64,000 nt of DNA, taken from contig NZ_JXBB01000034.1 of the NCBI RefSeq assembly GCF_001653195.1, forward strand, positions 62,001 to 126,000, in the 5' to 3' direction. Made by a program: the position numbers and the translations under genes. This DNA is from Hydrogenibacillus schlegelii. Its GTDB lineage: Bacteria > Bacillota > Bacilli > Thermicanales > DSM-22653. Every line of letters starts with the position of its first letter. The first letter of the stretch is position 1. Under the pieces are notes generated by a model. The model made no database searches. It was not told the origin of the DNA and saw nothing but the letters and a program-made list of their open reading frames with translations. Below are positions 25,389 to 33,970 of this stretch, piece by piece.

Positions 25389-27623
25389 TCAGCCGCCCGA
25401 TCCGGACGGCGCTTCGGATGCCCCAGGCGGCGGCGCCGGCGGCTCGAAGCGGACCCGGACCGCCGTCCCGGCCGCCACCCGGCTTCCCGGCGCCGGATCC
25501 TGGGCGACGGCATATCCCGTTCCGTCAAAATCGGCCTCAAGCCCCGCCGCTTGAAGGAGCGCCGCCGCCTCCTTTTTCGAACGGCCCCGGACGTCCGGCA
25601 CGGACACCGTCCAAGGGGCGTCGCCGTTCGCCTCCTCCGCCGGCGTCGCGCTCCTCTCAACTTCGCCGGCGGAAGGCACTCCCCGATCCGCCGCCGGCGG
25701 AACGCCCTGCTCCGCGGCAGGCGGAGCGCCGCCGGCGGCCGCCCCATCCGCCGGAACGACCTTTTCCGCCGCCCGCTTTTCACCGGCCGGAGGCGCGTCG
25801 CGGAGTCGATCCGGCGCCGGAGCATCCCCGTTTTCCGCGGCGCTCCCGCCGCCGGCGCTCCGGCGCCCGCCCCCTTCGGGCGGGATGTCCAGGTAGGCGA
25901 GCGTCTGGCTCATGATCGCCTTAAAGATCGGCGCCACCACTTCGCCGCTCGAGGTCGCCGGAAGCTCCGGCTCGTCGACGACGACGTAGACGAGCACCGC
26001 CGGGTCGTCGAGGGGGGCAAAGCCGATGAACGAATAAATATACGCCCCGTCCCGATACGTTCCGTCCGGGCCGAGCTTTTGCGCCGTCCCGGTTTTGCCC
26101 CCGATCCGGTAGCCGGGGATGGCAAACGCCCGGCCCGTGCCCACCGGCGACTCGACGACCGCGGCCATCGCCTCCCGCACGCGGGCCGACGCTTCCGGCG
26201 AAATCACCCGGCGCACCGCCGTCGGCTCCCGCGCTTCATAGACGATGCCCTCGTCCCGCCGTTCGATCGACCGGACGACGTACGGCCGCATGAGCGTCCC
26301 GCCGTTGATGGCGGCGCTCACCGCCGCCACCATCTGGATCGGGGTTACGGCGATCCGCTGGCCGAACGTCGTCGAGGCCACGTCCCGGGGCGGGACGAGA
26401 CGAAGGTCCGGAACCCTTCCCGCCGCCTCTCCCGGCAGGTCGATGCCCGTCCGGGCCCCGAAGCCGAACGCTTCGTAGTAGCGGGCAAGCCGCTCCCGGC
26501 CGAGGCGCTCGTAGCCGAGAATCGTCATGCCGACGTTGCTCGAGCGGACGAAGGCGTCCCGAAACGAGATCGTCCCCCAGCCCCGGACGTCGTTCCAGTC
26601 CCGGATCGGCGGCCGGATCTCCTTCGACCGATAGACGCCGGCCTGGTAGGTCTCGTCCGGGTTGTAGACGCCCTCGTTGATCGCCGCCGCCAGCGTGATC
26701 GTCTTGAACGTCGATCCCGGCTCGAATTCAAATGCCACCGGCAGATTCAGATAGTTCGTGATCCGGGTGTAGTCGTTGGGGTCGAAGTGGGGGCGGGAAG
26801 CGAGGGCGTAAACCTCCAGCGTCTTCGGGTTGGCGACGACGGCAAGGAGATGCTTTGCCCGAACCTGTTTCTCCGCCGCCTCGAGGGCATCCTCGACAAA
26901 CGTCTGAATCGTCTGGTCGATGGTGAGCACGACGTCCTTCCCGTCGACGGGCGGCACATAATCCTGAACGCCGCCGGGAAGGAACCGGCGATTGCCGTCG
27001 ACGAGGAGCTTGAGCGTCCCGTCTCGTCCGGCGAGGACGTCGTCCAGCGCCGCCTCCAGGCCCATCCGGGCCTCGCCTTCCTTATCGACGTACCCGAGCG
27101 TATGGGCCAGAAAGGCGCCGAACGGGTAGTACCGCCGCCGGTCCTCGACGAAGACGATGCCGGGAAGATGGAGCGCCTCGATCGCCGCCTTCGTCTCCGG
27201 CGAAATTTTCCAGCCGCCCGGCCGGAACTCCACCTGATACCGCCCCGGCTGCCGGAGAAGCGCCTCGAGGCGCGCGGCGGGCATGCCGAGGTGGGGGGCC
27301 AGCGCCGCCGCCGTCTGCGCGGGATCGACGACGTGATCCGGCGCCCGGGGGCTCACCACGGCGATGACGTCGTACGCCGGCCCGTCGACGGCGAGCGGCG
27401 TCCCGTTCCGGTCGTAGATCGTCCCCCGCTTCGCGGGGAGGGTCTCCTTCGCCTGCCACTGGACCGCGGCCCGAGCGACGAGCGGCTCGGCGGAGAGCAC
27501 CTGCAGGTAAAAGAGTCGGCCGAGGACGGCGAGGAACAAAAGGACGATCCCGCCGGCGAGGAGAAGCCCGCGCCGGACGATGCCGGCGCCGGGCGCGCCC
27601 CGCGTCCGATCGGCAGGACGCAT
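25389..27623 (-). CDS. pbpB: Divisome class B penicillin-binding protein PBP2B (FtsI)
   Basis: This is the septal transpeptidase. The 744-aa product has one N-terminal membrane helix (RRGLLLAGGIVLLFLAVLG) and a PBP dimerisation domain (KRGTIYDRNGTPLAVDG). The catalytic motifs are STFK, SSN (RSSNVGMTILG) and KTGTAQK. A long Ala/Gly/Pro/Glu-rich linker (about residues 585-670) precedes one PASTA domain (VSVPDVRGRSKKEAAALLQ). B. subtilis PBP2B carries two PASTA domains, so this is a shorter tail joined by an unusual linker. The ATG overlaps the ftsL stop (TGATG). Confidence 0.92.
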   Translation of the reverse strand: MRPADRTRGAPGAGIVRRGLLLAGGIVLLFLAVLGRLFYLQVLSAEPLVARAAVQWQAKETLPAKRGTIYDRNGTPLAVDGPAYDVIAVVSPRAPDHVVDPAQTAAALAPHLGMPAARLEALLRQPGRYQVEFRPGGWKISPETKAAIEALHLPGIVFVEDRRRYYPFGAFLAHTLGYVDKEGEARMGLEAALDDVLAGRDGTLKLLVDGNRRFLPGGVQDYVPPVDGKDVVLTIDQTIQTFVEDALEAAEKQVRAKHLLAVVANPKTLEVYALASRPHFDPNDYTRITNYLNLPVAFEFEPGSTFKTITLAAAINEGVYNPDETYQAGVYRSKEIRPPIRDWNDVRGWGTISFRDAFVRSSNVGMTILGYERLGRERLARYYEAFGFGARTGIDLPGEAAGRVPDLRLVPPRDVASTTFGQRIAVTPIQMVAAVSAAINGGTLMRPYVVRSIERRDEGIVYEAREPTAVRRVISPEASARVREAMAAVVESPVGTGRAFAIPGYRIGGKTGTAQKLGPDGTYRDGAYIYSFIGFAPLDDPAVLVYVVVDEPELPATSSGEVVAPIFKAIMSQTLAYLDIPPEGGGRRSAGGGSAAENGDAPAPDRLRDAPPAGEKRAAEKVVPADGAAAGGAPPAAEQGVPPAADRGVPSAGEVERSATPAEEANGDAPWTVSVPDVRGRSKKEAAALLQAAGLEADFDGTGYAVAQDPAPGSRVAAGTAVRVRFEPPAPPPGASEAPSGSGG

Positions 27624-28222
27624 CACGGCATCCCGCTTTCGCCGGCCGATGTCCCGCCGCCGGCCGCCGCCTTTTTCTCCGCCGAACCCGCTTCATTGCC
27701 GGTTCCCGCCTCAGGCGCCGGCGCGCGGGAGGAGGAACCCGCGGCATCGGCCGCCCGGGGCAGCGCCGCGATTACCGCCACGCTTTCGGGGCGGGGCTTA
27801 AGCCCCATGTCCCGGGCCACGGCGAGGATCCGTTCCGGCCGTTTGAGCTCGGCCACTTCCAGCGTGAGCGCGGCGTTTTCCCGCTCCAGACGCTCGATCT
27901 CGGCCGTCGTCCGGACGAGCCGGTCGTTCAGCACCACCGCCTGAGCCATTCGGCCGAGAACGGCCAGATAGACGACGGCGAGGACCAAGACGTAACCGAA
28001 GTAGAGAAGTTTTTCCCCGGCCTCCAGGCCGGCCTTCCGGGCCGCGGCCGTCCGAGCGGCCGCCGCCGTCCGGGCCGCCGCCGACGAAGCCGGATTCGGC
28101 GAAGCGATCGCCCTCGGACGGGCCGCCGCCCCCGTCCGGGCCGTCACCAGGCCGGCCGGACCGGCGGAAAACACCGGCTCTTCCTGAAGGAGCGCATTTC
28201 CCGTCACCCGTGTGCGCGCCAT
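27623..28222 (-). CDS. ftsL: Cell-division protein FtsL
   Basis: FtsL is a bitopic scaffold that complexes with DivIB and DivIC. It is recognised by position between rsmH and pbpB and by its structure: one membrane helix (about residues 72-90) followed by a Leu-zipper coiled coil (NDRLVRTTAEIERLERENAA). At 199 aa it is much longer than the usual 110-120. Ala-rich extensions precede the helix (about 70 residues) and follow the coil (about 50 residues). Sequence identity between FtsL families is always low, so position carries weight. Confidence 0.85.
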   Translation of the reverse strand: MARTRVTGNALLQEEPVFSAGPAGLVTARTGAAARPRAIASPNPASSAAARTAAAARTAAARKAGLEAGEKLLYFGYVLVLAVVYLAVLGRMAQAVVLNDRLVRTTAEIERLERENAALTLEVAELKRPERILAVARDMGLKPRPESVAVIAALPRAADAAGSSSRAPAPEAGTGNEAGSAEKKAAAGGGTSAGESGMP

Positions 28223-28253
28223 GTTCGTTGCCCCCCGTCTTTCTGTCCTCTCC

Positions 28254-29177
28254 TCAGAGCCGTTCCGCCACCCGGAGCCGCGCCGATCGGGCGCGGGGGT
28301 TTGCGGCGACCTCCGCCGCTCCCGGGACGATCGGCCGCCGGGTGACGAGGCGAAGCATCGGCGTCTCGCCGCACGGAAGCTCCGGCGGAAGCCCGCGGGC
28401 GCCGCACGGATCGGCGCCCGCGCGAAACGTTTCCTTCACGAGGCGATCTTCCAAGGAGTGAAAGCTGATGACGGCGATCCGCCCGCCCGGCCGAAGCCGG
28501 TCGATCGCCTGCCGGAGCGCCCGGCGAAGCGCCTCCAGTTCGTCGTTGACGGCGATGCGGAGGGCCTGAAACGTCCGGCGGGCGGGATGGGGCCCCGTCC
28601 GGCGGGCGGGGGCGGGAATCGCCGCCTTGACGATTTCGGCGAGCTCCGTCGTCGTTCGGATCGGCGCCTTGGCCCGAGCCCGGACGATCGCCCGGGCGAT
28701 CTGGCGGAAAAAGCGCTCCTCGCCGTAGTCCCGGAGAATCCTCTGCAGGGTTGCCTCATCGGCCCCGTTCACGATCGCGTAAGCCGTCAGGGGCTGCTCC
28801 GGATCCATCCGCATGTCGAGGGGCGCCTCGACCTGGTAGCCGAACCCCCGGGCGGGGTCGTCGAGCTGCGGCGACGAGACGCCGAGGTCGAAGACGATCC
28901 CGTCGATCGCCGGCGCCCCCAACCCCTCCAGCACCCGCCCCAGGTCGACAAAATTCGCCTTCACGAGGCGAAGCGTTCCCGCCCGGAGGGCCTCCGGAAA
29001 GCGCGCCTCGCCGGCCCGGATCGCCGCCGGGTCCCGATCGAGGGCGATCAGCCGACCGCTCGTGAGCCGGGCCAGAATCGCCCCGCTGTGGCCGCCGCGG
29101 CCGAACGTCGCATCGACGTACCACCCGTCCGGCCGGATCCGGAGCGCCTCGATCGTCTCCTGAAGGAGCACCGGCAC
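28254..29177 (-). CDS. rsmH: 16S rRNA (cytosine1402-N4)-methyltransferase RsmH
   Basis: RsmH (MraW) methylates C1402 in the ribosomal P site using S-adenosylmethionine. The 307-aa product has VDATFGRGGHSGAIL, DRDPAA, GIVFDLGVSSPQLDDPARGF and GRIAVISFHSLEDRLVK. The GTG at 29177 is the start: GGAGG lies 8 nt upstream, and the family's HxPVLLQE motif begins immediately there. It is 31 nt upstream of ftsL. Confidence 0.95.
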   Translation of the reverse strand: MPVLLQETIEALRIRPDGWYVDATFGRGGHSGAILARLTSGRLIALDRDPAAIRAGEARFPEALRAGTLRLVKANFVDLGRVLEGLGAPAIDGIVFDLGVSSPQLDDPARGFGYQVEAPLDMRMDPEQPLTAYAIVNGADEATLQRILRDYGEERFFRQIARAIVRARAKAPIRTTTELAEIVKAAIPAPARRTGPHPARRTFQALRIAVNDELEALRRALRQAIDRLRPGGRIAVISFHSLEDRLVKETFRAGADPCGARGLPPELPCGETPMLRLVTRRPIVPGAAEVAANPRARSARLRVAERL

Positions 29178-29355
29178 GTGGTCGCCCTCCGGCCGATCGG
29201 GAGGATGGCCGGCATTCCCATTCCGCCCGCTCCCCGTCTTCTTCGCACCGCCGTCGCCGGCCGCATTCCCGTTCGAAGTCCAGCTCTGCCGAACCAGGCC
29301 TGCCCCTCCTTTCCCGAGCGGACCGCCTCCGCCCGTTCGGGCCCGCGACGAACCG

Positions 29356-29787
29356 TCACCCCTCGAAGTCCAGAAGCCGCTCCGCCGTCTCCGCCACCAG
29401 GGCGCTCTGTTCGGCGGCGTAGCGGTCCCAGCGCCCTTCTTCCCAGATCTCCACCCGGTTCATCACCCCGAGGATGACGCAATTTTTCTCAATGCCGGCG
29501 TACTCCAGAAGCGGTTTCGGGATCGTGATCCGCCCCTGCCGGTCCGGCGAAAGTTCCACCGCACCGGAAAAGAAAAAGCGGGTGAACGCCCGGGCGTCGG
29601 CCCGGGTAAACGGGAGCGCCCGGAGCTTTTGCGCGATCTTCTCCCACTCTTCCAGAGGATAGACAAAAAGCGCCTGCTCCAAGCCGCGGGTGAGGACGAA
29701 GCGCTCGCCGAGGCCCTCCCGGAGCCGGGCCGGCAGCGTAAGCCGCCCCTTCTCGTCGAGGGCGTGCCGGTACTCGCCGAGAAACAC
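29356..29787 (-). CDS. mraZ: Transcriptional regulator MraZ
   Basis: MraZ is a DNA-binding repressor at the head of dcw operons. The 143-aa length matches B. subtilis. Two SpoVT/AbrB-like repeats begin FLGEYRHALDEKGRLTLPARL and LSPDRQGRITIPKPLLEYAG. The GTG at 29787 aligns with the family's start (MFLGEY) and follows GGGGGG. Just upstream are three direct 10-bp repeats matching its known operator (29801-29832), so the operon is probably autoregulated. Confidence 0.94.
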   Translation of the reverse strand: MFLGEYRHALDEKGRLTLPARLREGLGERFVLTRGLEQALFVYPLEEWEKIAQKLRALPFTRADARAFTRFFFSGAVELSPDRQGRITIPKPLLEYAGIEKNCVILGVMNRVEIWEEGRWDRYAAEQSALVAETAERLLDFEG

Positions 29788-29800
29788 GTCCGTCCCCCCG

Positions 29801-29832
29801 CTTTTCCCCACTTTCCACCACTTTGCTCCACC
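29801..29832 (-). promoter_or_regulatory. MraZ operator repeats
   Basis: The minus strand reads three consecutive decamers, TGGAGCAAAG, TGGTGGAAAG and TGGGGAAAAG. They create AAAGTGG motifs repeated every 10 bp. Published MraZ sites are direct repeats of this type (AAAGTGG with 3-nt gaps in Mollicutes; TGGG repeats spaced one turn in E. coli). They end 14 nt before the mraZ start codon, which suits repression. Confidence 0.75.
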
Positions 29833-29851
29833 TGTTCCCTTCGACAAGGCC

Positions 29852-29881
29852 AAAAAAAATCCTGCCCGGCGGGCAGGATTC
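29852..29881 (-). terminator. Rho-independent terminator after ahcY
   Basis: The minus strand forms a near-perfect stem (ATCCTGCCC / GGGCAGGAT, GC/CG loop) running into eight T, 25 nt past the ahcY stop. It isolates ahcY from the mraZ promoter region. Confidence 0.9.
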
Positions 29882-29903
29882 GTCCGTAAAAGTTATGCAC
29901 CAT

Positions 29904-31160
29904 TCACGCCCAGCGGGCGGCGTACGCCTCCTGTTCCGGCGTCGGCCGATCGATGGCGATTCCCAGCGTCCGGAGCTTCATCTCCGCCACCGTTCGGTCG
30001 ATCGCCTCCGGAACCGGGTGCAAAGCCGGCGGAAGGGGCCGGCCGGCGCGGTGTTCCCGGGCGAGCCATTCGAGGGAGAGCGCCTGCAGGGCAAACGTCA
30101 TGTCCATGATCTCCGCCGGGTGACCGTCGGCGCCGGCGAGGTTGACGAGGCGTCCCTCCGCGAGGACGTACAGCGTCCGGCCGTCCGGCTGCCGGTAGGC
30201 GGTGACGTTCGGCCGGACGGCATCCACCTCGACGCTCATCCGCCGAAGGGCTTCAAGGTCGATCTCGACGTCGAAGTGGCCGGCGTTGGCGAGGATGGCG
30301 CCGTCTTTCATCCGGAGAAAGTGCGCCGCTCCGATCGCGTGGTAGCCGCCGGTGACGGTGACGAAGAGATCCCCGACCGCCGCCGCCTCCGCCATCGGCA
30401 TCACCCGGTACCCTTCCATGTGCGCCTCGATGGCCTTCACCGGGTCGATCTCCGTCACGACGACGTTCGCCCCCATTCCCCGGGCCCGAAGGGCGACGCC
30501 CTTGCCGCACCATCCGTAACCGACGACGACGAACGTCTTCCCGGCCAGGGTGAGGTTGGTCGTCCGAAGGATCCCGTCGATGACCGACTGGCCCGTGCCG
30601 TAACGGTTGTCGAAAAGATGCTTCATTCGGGCGTCATTCACCGCGACCATCGGGAAGGCGAGGCGCCCCTCCCGGGCGAGCGCCCGGAGGCGGGTCATCC
30701 CCGTCGTCGTCTCTTCGGCGCCGCCTTTGACGCCGCCGGCGAGGTCCGACCGCTCGGCATGGAGAAGCTTGACGAGGTCGCCGCCGTCGTCGATGAGAAG
30801 CGTCGGCCGCGACGCCTCGAGGTTGTCCAGGAGGAGCGCCCGGTATTCGTCTTCCGACACCCCCCGCCGGGCAAAGACCCGCACCCCGGCCCGGGCGAGG
30901 GCGTGGGCGACGTCGTCCTGGGTCGAGAGCGGGTTCGAGCCGGAGATCGTCACGTCGGCGCCGCCGGCCTGAAGCACGAGGGCGAGGACCGCCGTCTTCG
31001 CCTCGAGGTGGAGCGCGATCGACACCCGCTCTCCGGCGAGCGGCTTCTCCCGCTCAAACCGCTCGGCGATCGCCCCGAGGACCGGCATGTGCCGGCGAGC
31101 CCACTCGATCTTTTTGCGTCCGGCGTCGGCATCCGCCGCCCGGTTGAACCGTCCGTCCAA
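29904..31160 (-). CDS. ahcY: Adenosylhomocysteinase
   Basis: It hydrolyses S-adenosylhomocysteine to adenosine and homocysteine, recycling the by-product of methyltransferases. The 418-aa product has LEAKTAVLAL, the substrate and NAD region GVKGGAEETTTGMTRL, NDARMKHLFDNRYGTGQS, the Rossmann motif VVGYGWCGKGVA and the tail TLGIAIDRPTPEQ. The start is a TTG at 31160 behind AAAGGGGTGG; upstream frame extension is out of line with the family length. B. subtilis uses the MtnN/LuxS route instead of AhcY, so this is a metabolic difference. Confidence 0.95.
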   Translation of the reverse strand: MDGRFNRAADADAGRKKIEWARRHMPVLGAIAERFEREKPLAGERVSIALHLEAKTAVLALVLQAGGADVTISGSNPLSTQDDVAHALARAGVRVFARRGVSEDEYRALLLDNLEASRPTLLIDDGGDLVKLLHAERSDLAGGVKGGAEETTTGMTRLRALAREGRLAFPMVAVNDARMKHLFDNRYGTGQSVIDGILRTTNLTLAGKTFVVVGYGWCGKGVALRARGMGANVVVTEIDPVKAIEAHMEGYRVMPMAEAAAVGDLFVTVTGGYHAIGAAHFLRMKDGAILANAGHFDVEIDLEALRRMSVEVDAVRPNVTAYRQPDGRTLYVLAEGRLVNLAGADGHPAEIMDMTFALQALSLEWLAREHRAGRPLPPALHPVPEAIDRTVAEMKLRTLGIAIDRPTPEQEAYAARWA

Positions 31161-31262
31161 CGCGCCACCCCTTTCCGCGCTCGATCCGCGCCGCCGGACC
31201 CGACCGGCGAAAGGTTCGGCCAAAAGGCCGCGTCGGCCGCGGCCCAAGCCGAGGCCCGCGAC

Positions 31263-31649
31263 CTATCCGCCGGCCCACGTCCGGAAGACGCCGATCAGAA
31301 ACAGCACGCCATATTCTATCACAAACACAAAAAGCGCCGCGAGCCAGACGATCCGAAACGCCCGGGCCCAGCCGACAGACGGCCGGCGACGGACGAACGC
31401 CGCCGCCAGCGTGCCGCCGGCCAGGGCGGCGGCGGCGAGCGTCATCACGAGACCGGCGATGCCGCCGGCGACCTCCTGCCAGAGGGCGGCGTCGGCGAGG
31501 AGAAAAAAGACCGTCCCGACGTAGAGCGCCCAGAGCGTCGCTTCCCGCCGGTCGCCCGTCGCCCGGAGCGCCACGCCCCAGGCCAGGACCATCGGAAGCG
31601 GCGGCAGGAGGATGAGGACGCCGAGGAGCGCCTTGATGACTTGGGCCAT
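31263..31649 (-). CDS. Small polytopic membrane protein, DUF3397-like
   Basis: The product is 128 aa with four predicted membrane helices separated by short charged loops (MAQVIKALLGVLILLPPLPM; ATLWALYVGTVFFLLADAAL; GLVMTLAAAALAGGTLAA; RIVWLAALFVFVIEYGVLFL). Length, topology and location near mraZ resemble the DUF3397 family of Bacillales, whose function is unknown. The start ATG has GGGGG 5-6 nt upstream. It lies 102 nt upstream of ahcY in the same direction. Family assignment is tentative. Confidence 0.6.
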   Translation of the reverse strand: MAQVIKALLGVLILLPPLPMVLAWGVALRATGDRREATLWALYVGTVFFLLADAALWQEVAGGIAGLVMTLAAAALAGGTLAAAFVRRRPSVGWARAFRIVWLAALFVFVIEYGVLFLIGVFRTWAGG

Positions 31650-31898
31650 CGAATCCCCCGCTTCACCGGTCCGCCGCCGGACGGCGTCCCCGGAGGCCGG
31701 GCGCCGGAACCTTCCCGGCCCGGACCGACGCCGTTCGACCGCGGCGGTCTTTCGGACGTGTGTTTCGACGCCGAAGGTCCCGATTCCTTCCGGATCCCGC
31801 CCTCCCGCGGTCCCGCGCGCCTTCACCGCCCGGCGCGCATTCACCCGCGGCCGGCGGTCCGCTCAGGCGTCGGCCCGGCCGCCTTTCGGCAAGGCGGC

Positions 31899-31927
31899 TT
31901 GTGCTGGCCCGCCGCCTCCGGTAAACT
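31899..31927 (+). promoter_or_regulatory. Sigma-A promoter of ylbP
   Basis: TTGTGC (31899-31904) and TAAACT (31922-31927) are spaced 17 bp apart, 30 nt upstream of the ylbP start. The rest of the 308-nt divergent gap (31650-31957) shows no gene or other signal. Confidence 0.55.
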
Positions 31928-31957
31928 GGCCTTAAAGGACGGACGGAGGTGTGAACG

Positions 31958-32464
31958 ATGCCGTTTGCCGTCGAGCGGCTCAAGATCAACTACAAAACGC
32001 TGGAAGAATTCAAGAAATTTCGCGAGTACGGGCTGCAGGAGCTTTCGATGCTCGAAGACCTTCAGGCGAACATCATCGAGGACGACGCCGACTCGCCCTT
32101 TTACGGCATCTACGACGGCGACGCCCTCGTCGCCCGGATGAGCCTCTATCTCATCGACGCCAAATACGACCGCTACTTCGATCCGCCGCAAGATTTTTAC
32201 GAACTCATGAAGCTGGAAGTCCTGCCGGCGTACCGGGGCCGCGGCCTCGGCCGGATGCTCGTCGAACACGCCAAAAGCCTCGGCAAGCCGATCAAGACGA
32301 ACGCCCGCCTCGGCTCGGCGCCGTTTTGGGAAAAGCTCGGCTTCGTTCCGGTCAAGTACGATCCCGAGCGGGACCGAGGCGAAAACCCGTACGTCTGGCT
32401 GCCGGACGGCGTCCGCCTCGCCCCGACGAAGCCCCGAGGAGAAGGCCGAAAGCCAAACGCTTGA
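31958..32464 (+). CDS. ylbP: GNAT N-acetyltransferase YlbP
   Basis: The product has 168 aa. The opening VERLKINYKTLEEFKKFREYG and YGLQELSMLEDLQANIIEDD are almost identical to B. subtilis YlbP. The acetyl-CoA site is LEVLPAYRGRGLGRMLVEHA, the Q/RxxGxG/A signature. The acceptor substrate is unknown. GGAGG precedes the ATG by 8 nt. It is a single-gene unit with its own promoter and terminator. In B. subtilis ylbP neighbours ylbO, and an RsfA/YlbO-type gene is found nearby here at 36464. Confidence 0.9.
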   Translation: MPFAVERLKINYKTLEEFKKFREYGLQELSMLEDLQANIIEDDADSPFYGIYDGDALVARMSLYLIDAKYDRYFDPPQDFYELMKLEVLPAYRGRGLGRMLVEHAKSLGKPIKTNARLGSAPFWEKLGFVPVKYDPERDRGENPYVWLPDGVRLAPTKPRGEGRKPNA

Positions 32465-32494
32465 CTGTTTTTACCTCCCCTCCTTTATTTCGCT

Positions 32495-32531
32495 GCGCCT
32501 CCCGGCTTCAGGGCCGGAGGCGCATGTTTTT
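32495..32531 (+). terminator. Terminator after ylbP
   Basis: The plus strand shows GCGCCTCCCGGC / GCCGGAGGCGC (11 bp with one bulge) followed by ATGTTTTT. Its distal end overlaps the -35 of the next promoter. Confidence 0.75.
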
Positions 32532-32550
32532 GGGGCGGCTTGGCAGACTA
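32522..32550 (+). promoter_or_regulatory. Sigma-G-like promoter of first ger operon
   Basis: GCATG (32522-32526) is followed after 17 bp by CAGACTA (32544-32550). The sigma-G consensus is GHATR-N17/18-CATNHTA, so 5/5 and 6/7 match. It lies 64 nt upstream of the gerA-type start. A nearly identical layout precedes the second ger operon (40537-40565). Confidence 0.45.
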
Positions 32551-32614
32551 AGGGTTGGCAGACGAACCCATCGCATCCCGCAGCACACCGAACACTGGAA
32601 AGCCCGGGAGCGCC

Positions 32615-33970
32615 ATGCACGAGACCGCCCAGATCACCGACGAGCGGCTTTGGGCCGTGCAAAAAGCCTTAGAACGCGCCCAGGACCTCGTCGCCCGGTC
32701 GCTCGTCGCCGGCGACAAGCGCCTGGAAGTCGTCTACCTAAAGACGATCGCCGACGAGGACAAGGTCGTCCGGCAGTTCATCCGGCCGTTTTTCGAGGCG
32801 GAAGGCGACGCCTTCGCCGACTACCTCGCCTCCCTCGTCTATCAGGTGCCCTACACGACGCCGGAGGCGGCGGTCGACCTCGTCTTAAACGGCCACCTCC
32901 TCGTCGCCTACCGGGGTCGGGCGTTCCTTTACGACATCCGGATCGTCAAGGACGACCAGCCGCTTCCCGCCGACATCGAAGCGACCCTCCACGGGCCGCA
33001 AAACGCCCTCGGCCACAACCTCCTCCTCAACGTCCATCTGCTCCGAAACCGCTACCGAAACGCCGCCCTCGCCGTCGAACTCGCCGAACTCGGGGAAAAA
33101 AGCCACACGAACATCGCCCTCCTGTACGATGCGACGCGGGTCCGCCCGAAGAGCCTGGCCATTCTCCGAGAAAAAGTGCAAAAAGGCGGGATTGAAGTCC
33201 TCTTCGCCGCGGGACAGCTCGAACGGGCCTTCGCCCGCCCGCATCGAACCCTTTTTCCGACCTTCATGGTCACCGACCGGCCGGACCGGATCGTCTACGA
33301 GCTCAATCGCGGCAAGGTCGTCGTCCTCATCCACGGAACGCCCTTTGCCCTCGTGGCGCCGGGGTACTTTTTCGACTTCTTCAGCGCCATGGACGACCTG
33401 TACTACCCCGGTTGGGTGCGGACGTTTTTCCTCGGCCTCCGCTTCACCGCCCTCGTCGTCACCCTCATCACCCCCGGCCTTTACGTGGCTCTTACGGCGT
33501 TCAACCCCGGCGTCTTCCGGGCGCAACTGACGCTTTCCATCGCCGGGAGCCGGGCGGCGGTGCCGTTTTCCGCCTTTTTCGAGATGCTCTTCATGATGAT
33601 CGCCCTCGAGCTCCTCCTCGAGGCGAGCGTCCGGCTGCCGAAGTCCATCAGCGCCACCTCGACGACCGTCGGCGGTCTCATCCTCGGCCAGGCGATGACC
33701 GCCGCCGGCCTCGTCTCGGACATCATGCTCATCGTCGCCGCCGTCGTCGCCATCTCGAGCTTCGTCATCCCGGTGAACGCCATGTTCTACGCCGTCCGCA
33801 TCGCCCGCTACCCGATCCTCCTCCTCTGTTCCCTCTACGGCCTCGTCGGCCTCGGCATCGGCCTCGTCGGCCTGATCTTCTTTCTCGCCGGCAAAGAAAG
33901 CTTCGGCGAGCCGTACCTGTACCTCCCCTTTGACCCGAAGCCGACGGAAAAAGGACCGGAGGGCGCTTGA
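32615..33970 (+). CDS. Spore germinant receptor A subunit (GerA family), operon 1
   Basis: The A subunits sit in the inner spore membrane and help sense germinants and conduct ions. The 451-aa product has an N-terminal two-lobed cytosolic domain (VYLKTIADEDKVVRQFIRPF; KSHTNIALLYDATRVRPKSL). A C-terminal membrane domain with about five helices follows, containing LIHGTPFALVAPGYFFDFF, LITPGLYVAL and VPFSAFFEMLFMMIALELLLEASVRLPKSI. The ATG at 32615 with GGGAG is chosen; an in-frame TTG 20 codons earlier falls at the predicted transcription start. It lacks the long N-terminal extension of GerAA proper. Confidence 0.92.
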   Translation: MHETAQITDERLWAVQKALERAQDLVARSLVAGDKRLEVVYLKTIADEDKVVRQFIRPFFEAEGDAFADYLASLVYQVPYTTPEAAVDLVLNGHLLVAYRGRAFLYDIRIVKDDQPLPADIEATLHGPQNALGHNLLLNVHLLRNRYRNAALAVELAELGEKSHTNIALLYDATRVRPKSLAILREKVQKGGIEVLFAAGQLERAFARPHRTLFPTFMVTDRPDRIVYELNRGKVVVLIHGTPFALVAPGYFFDFFSAMDDLYYPGWVRTFFLGLRFTALVVTLITPGLYVALTAFNPGVFRAQLTLSIAGSRAAVPFSAFFEMLFMMIALELLLEASVRLPKSISATSTTVGGLILGQAMTAAGLVSDIMLIVAAVVAISSFVIPVNAMFYAVRIARYPILLLCSLYGLVGLGIGLVGLIFFLAGKESFGEPYLYLPFDPKPTEKGPEGA

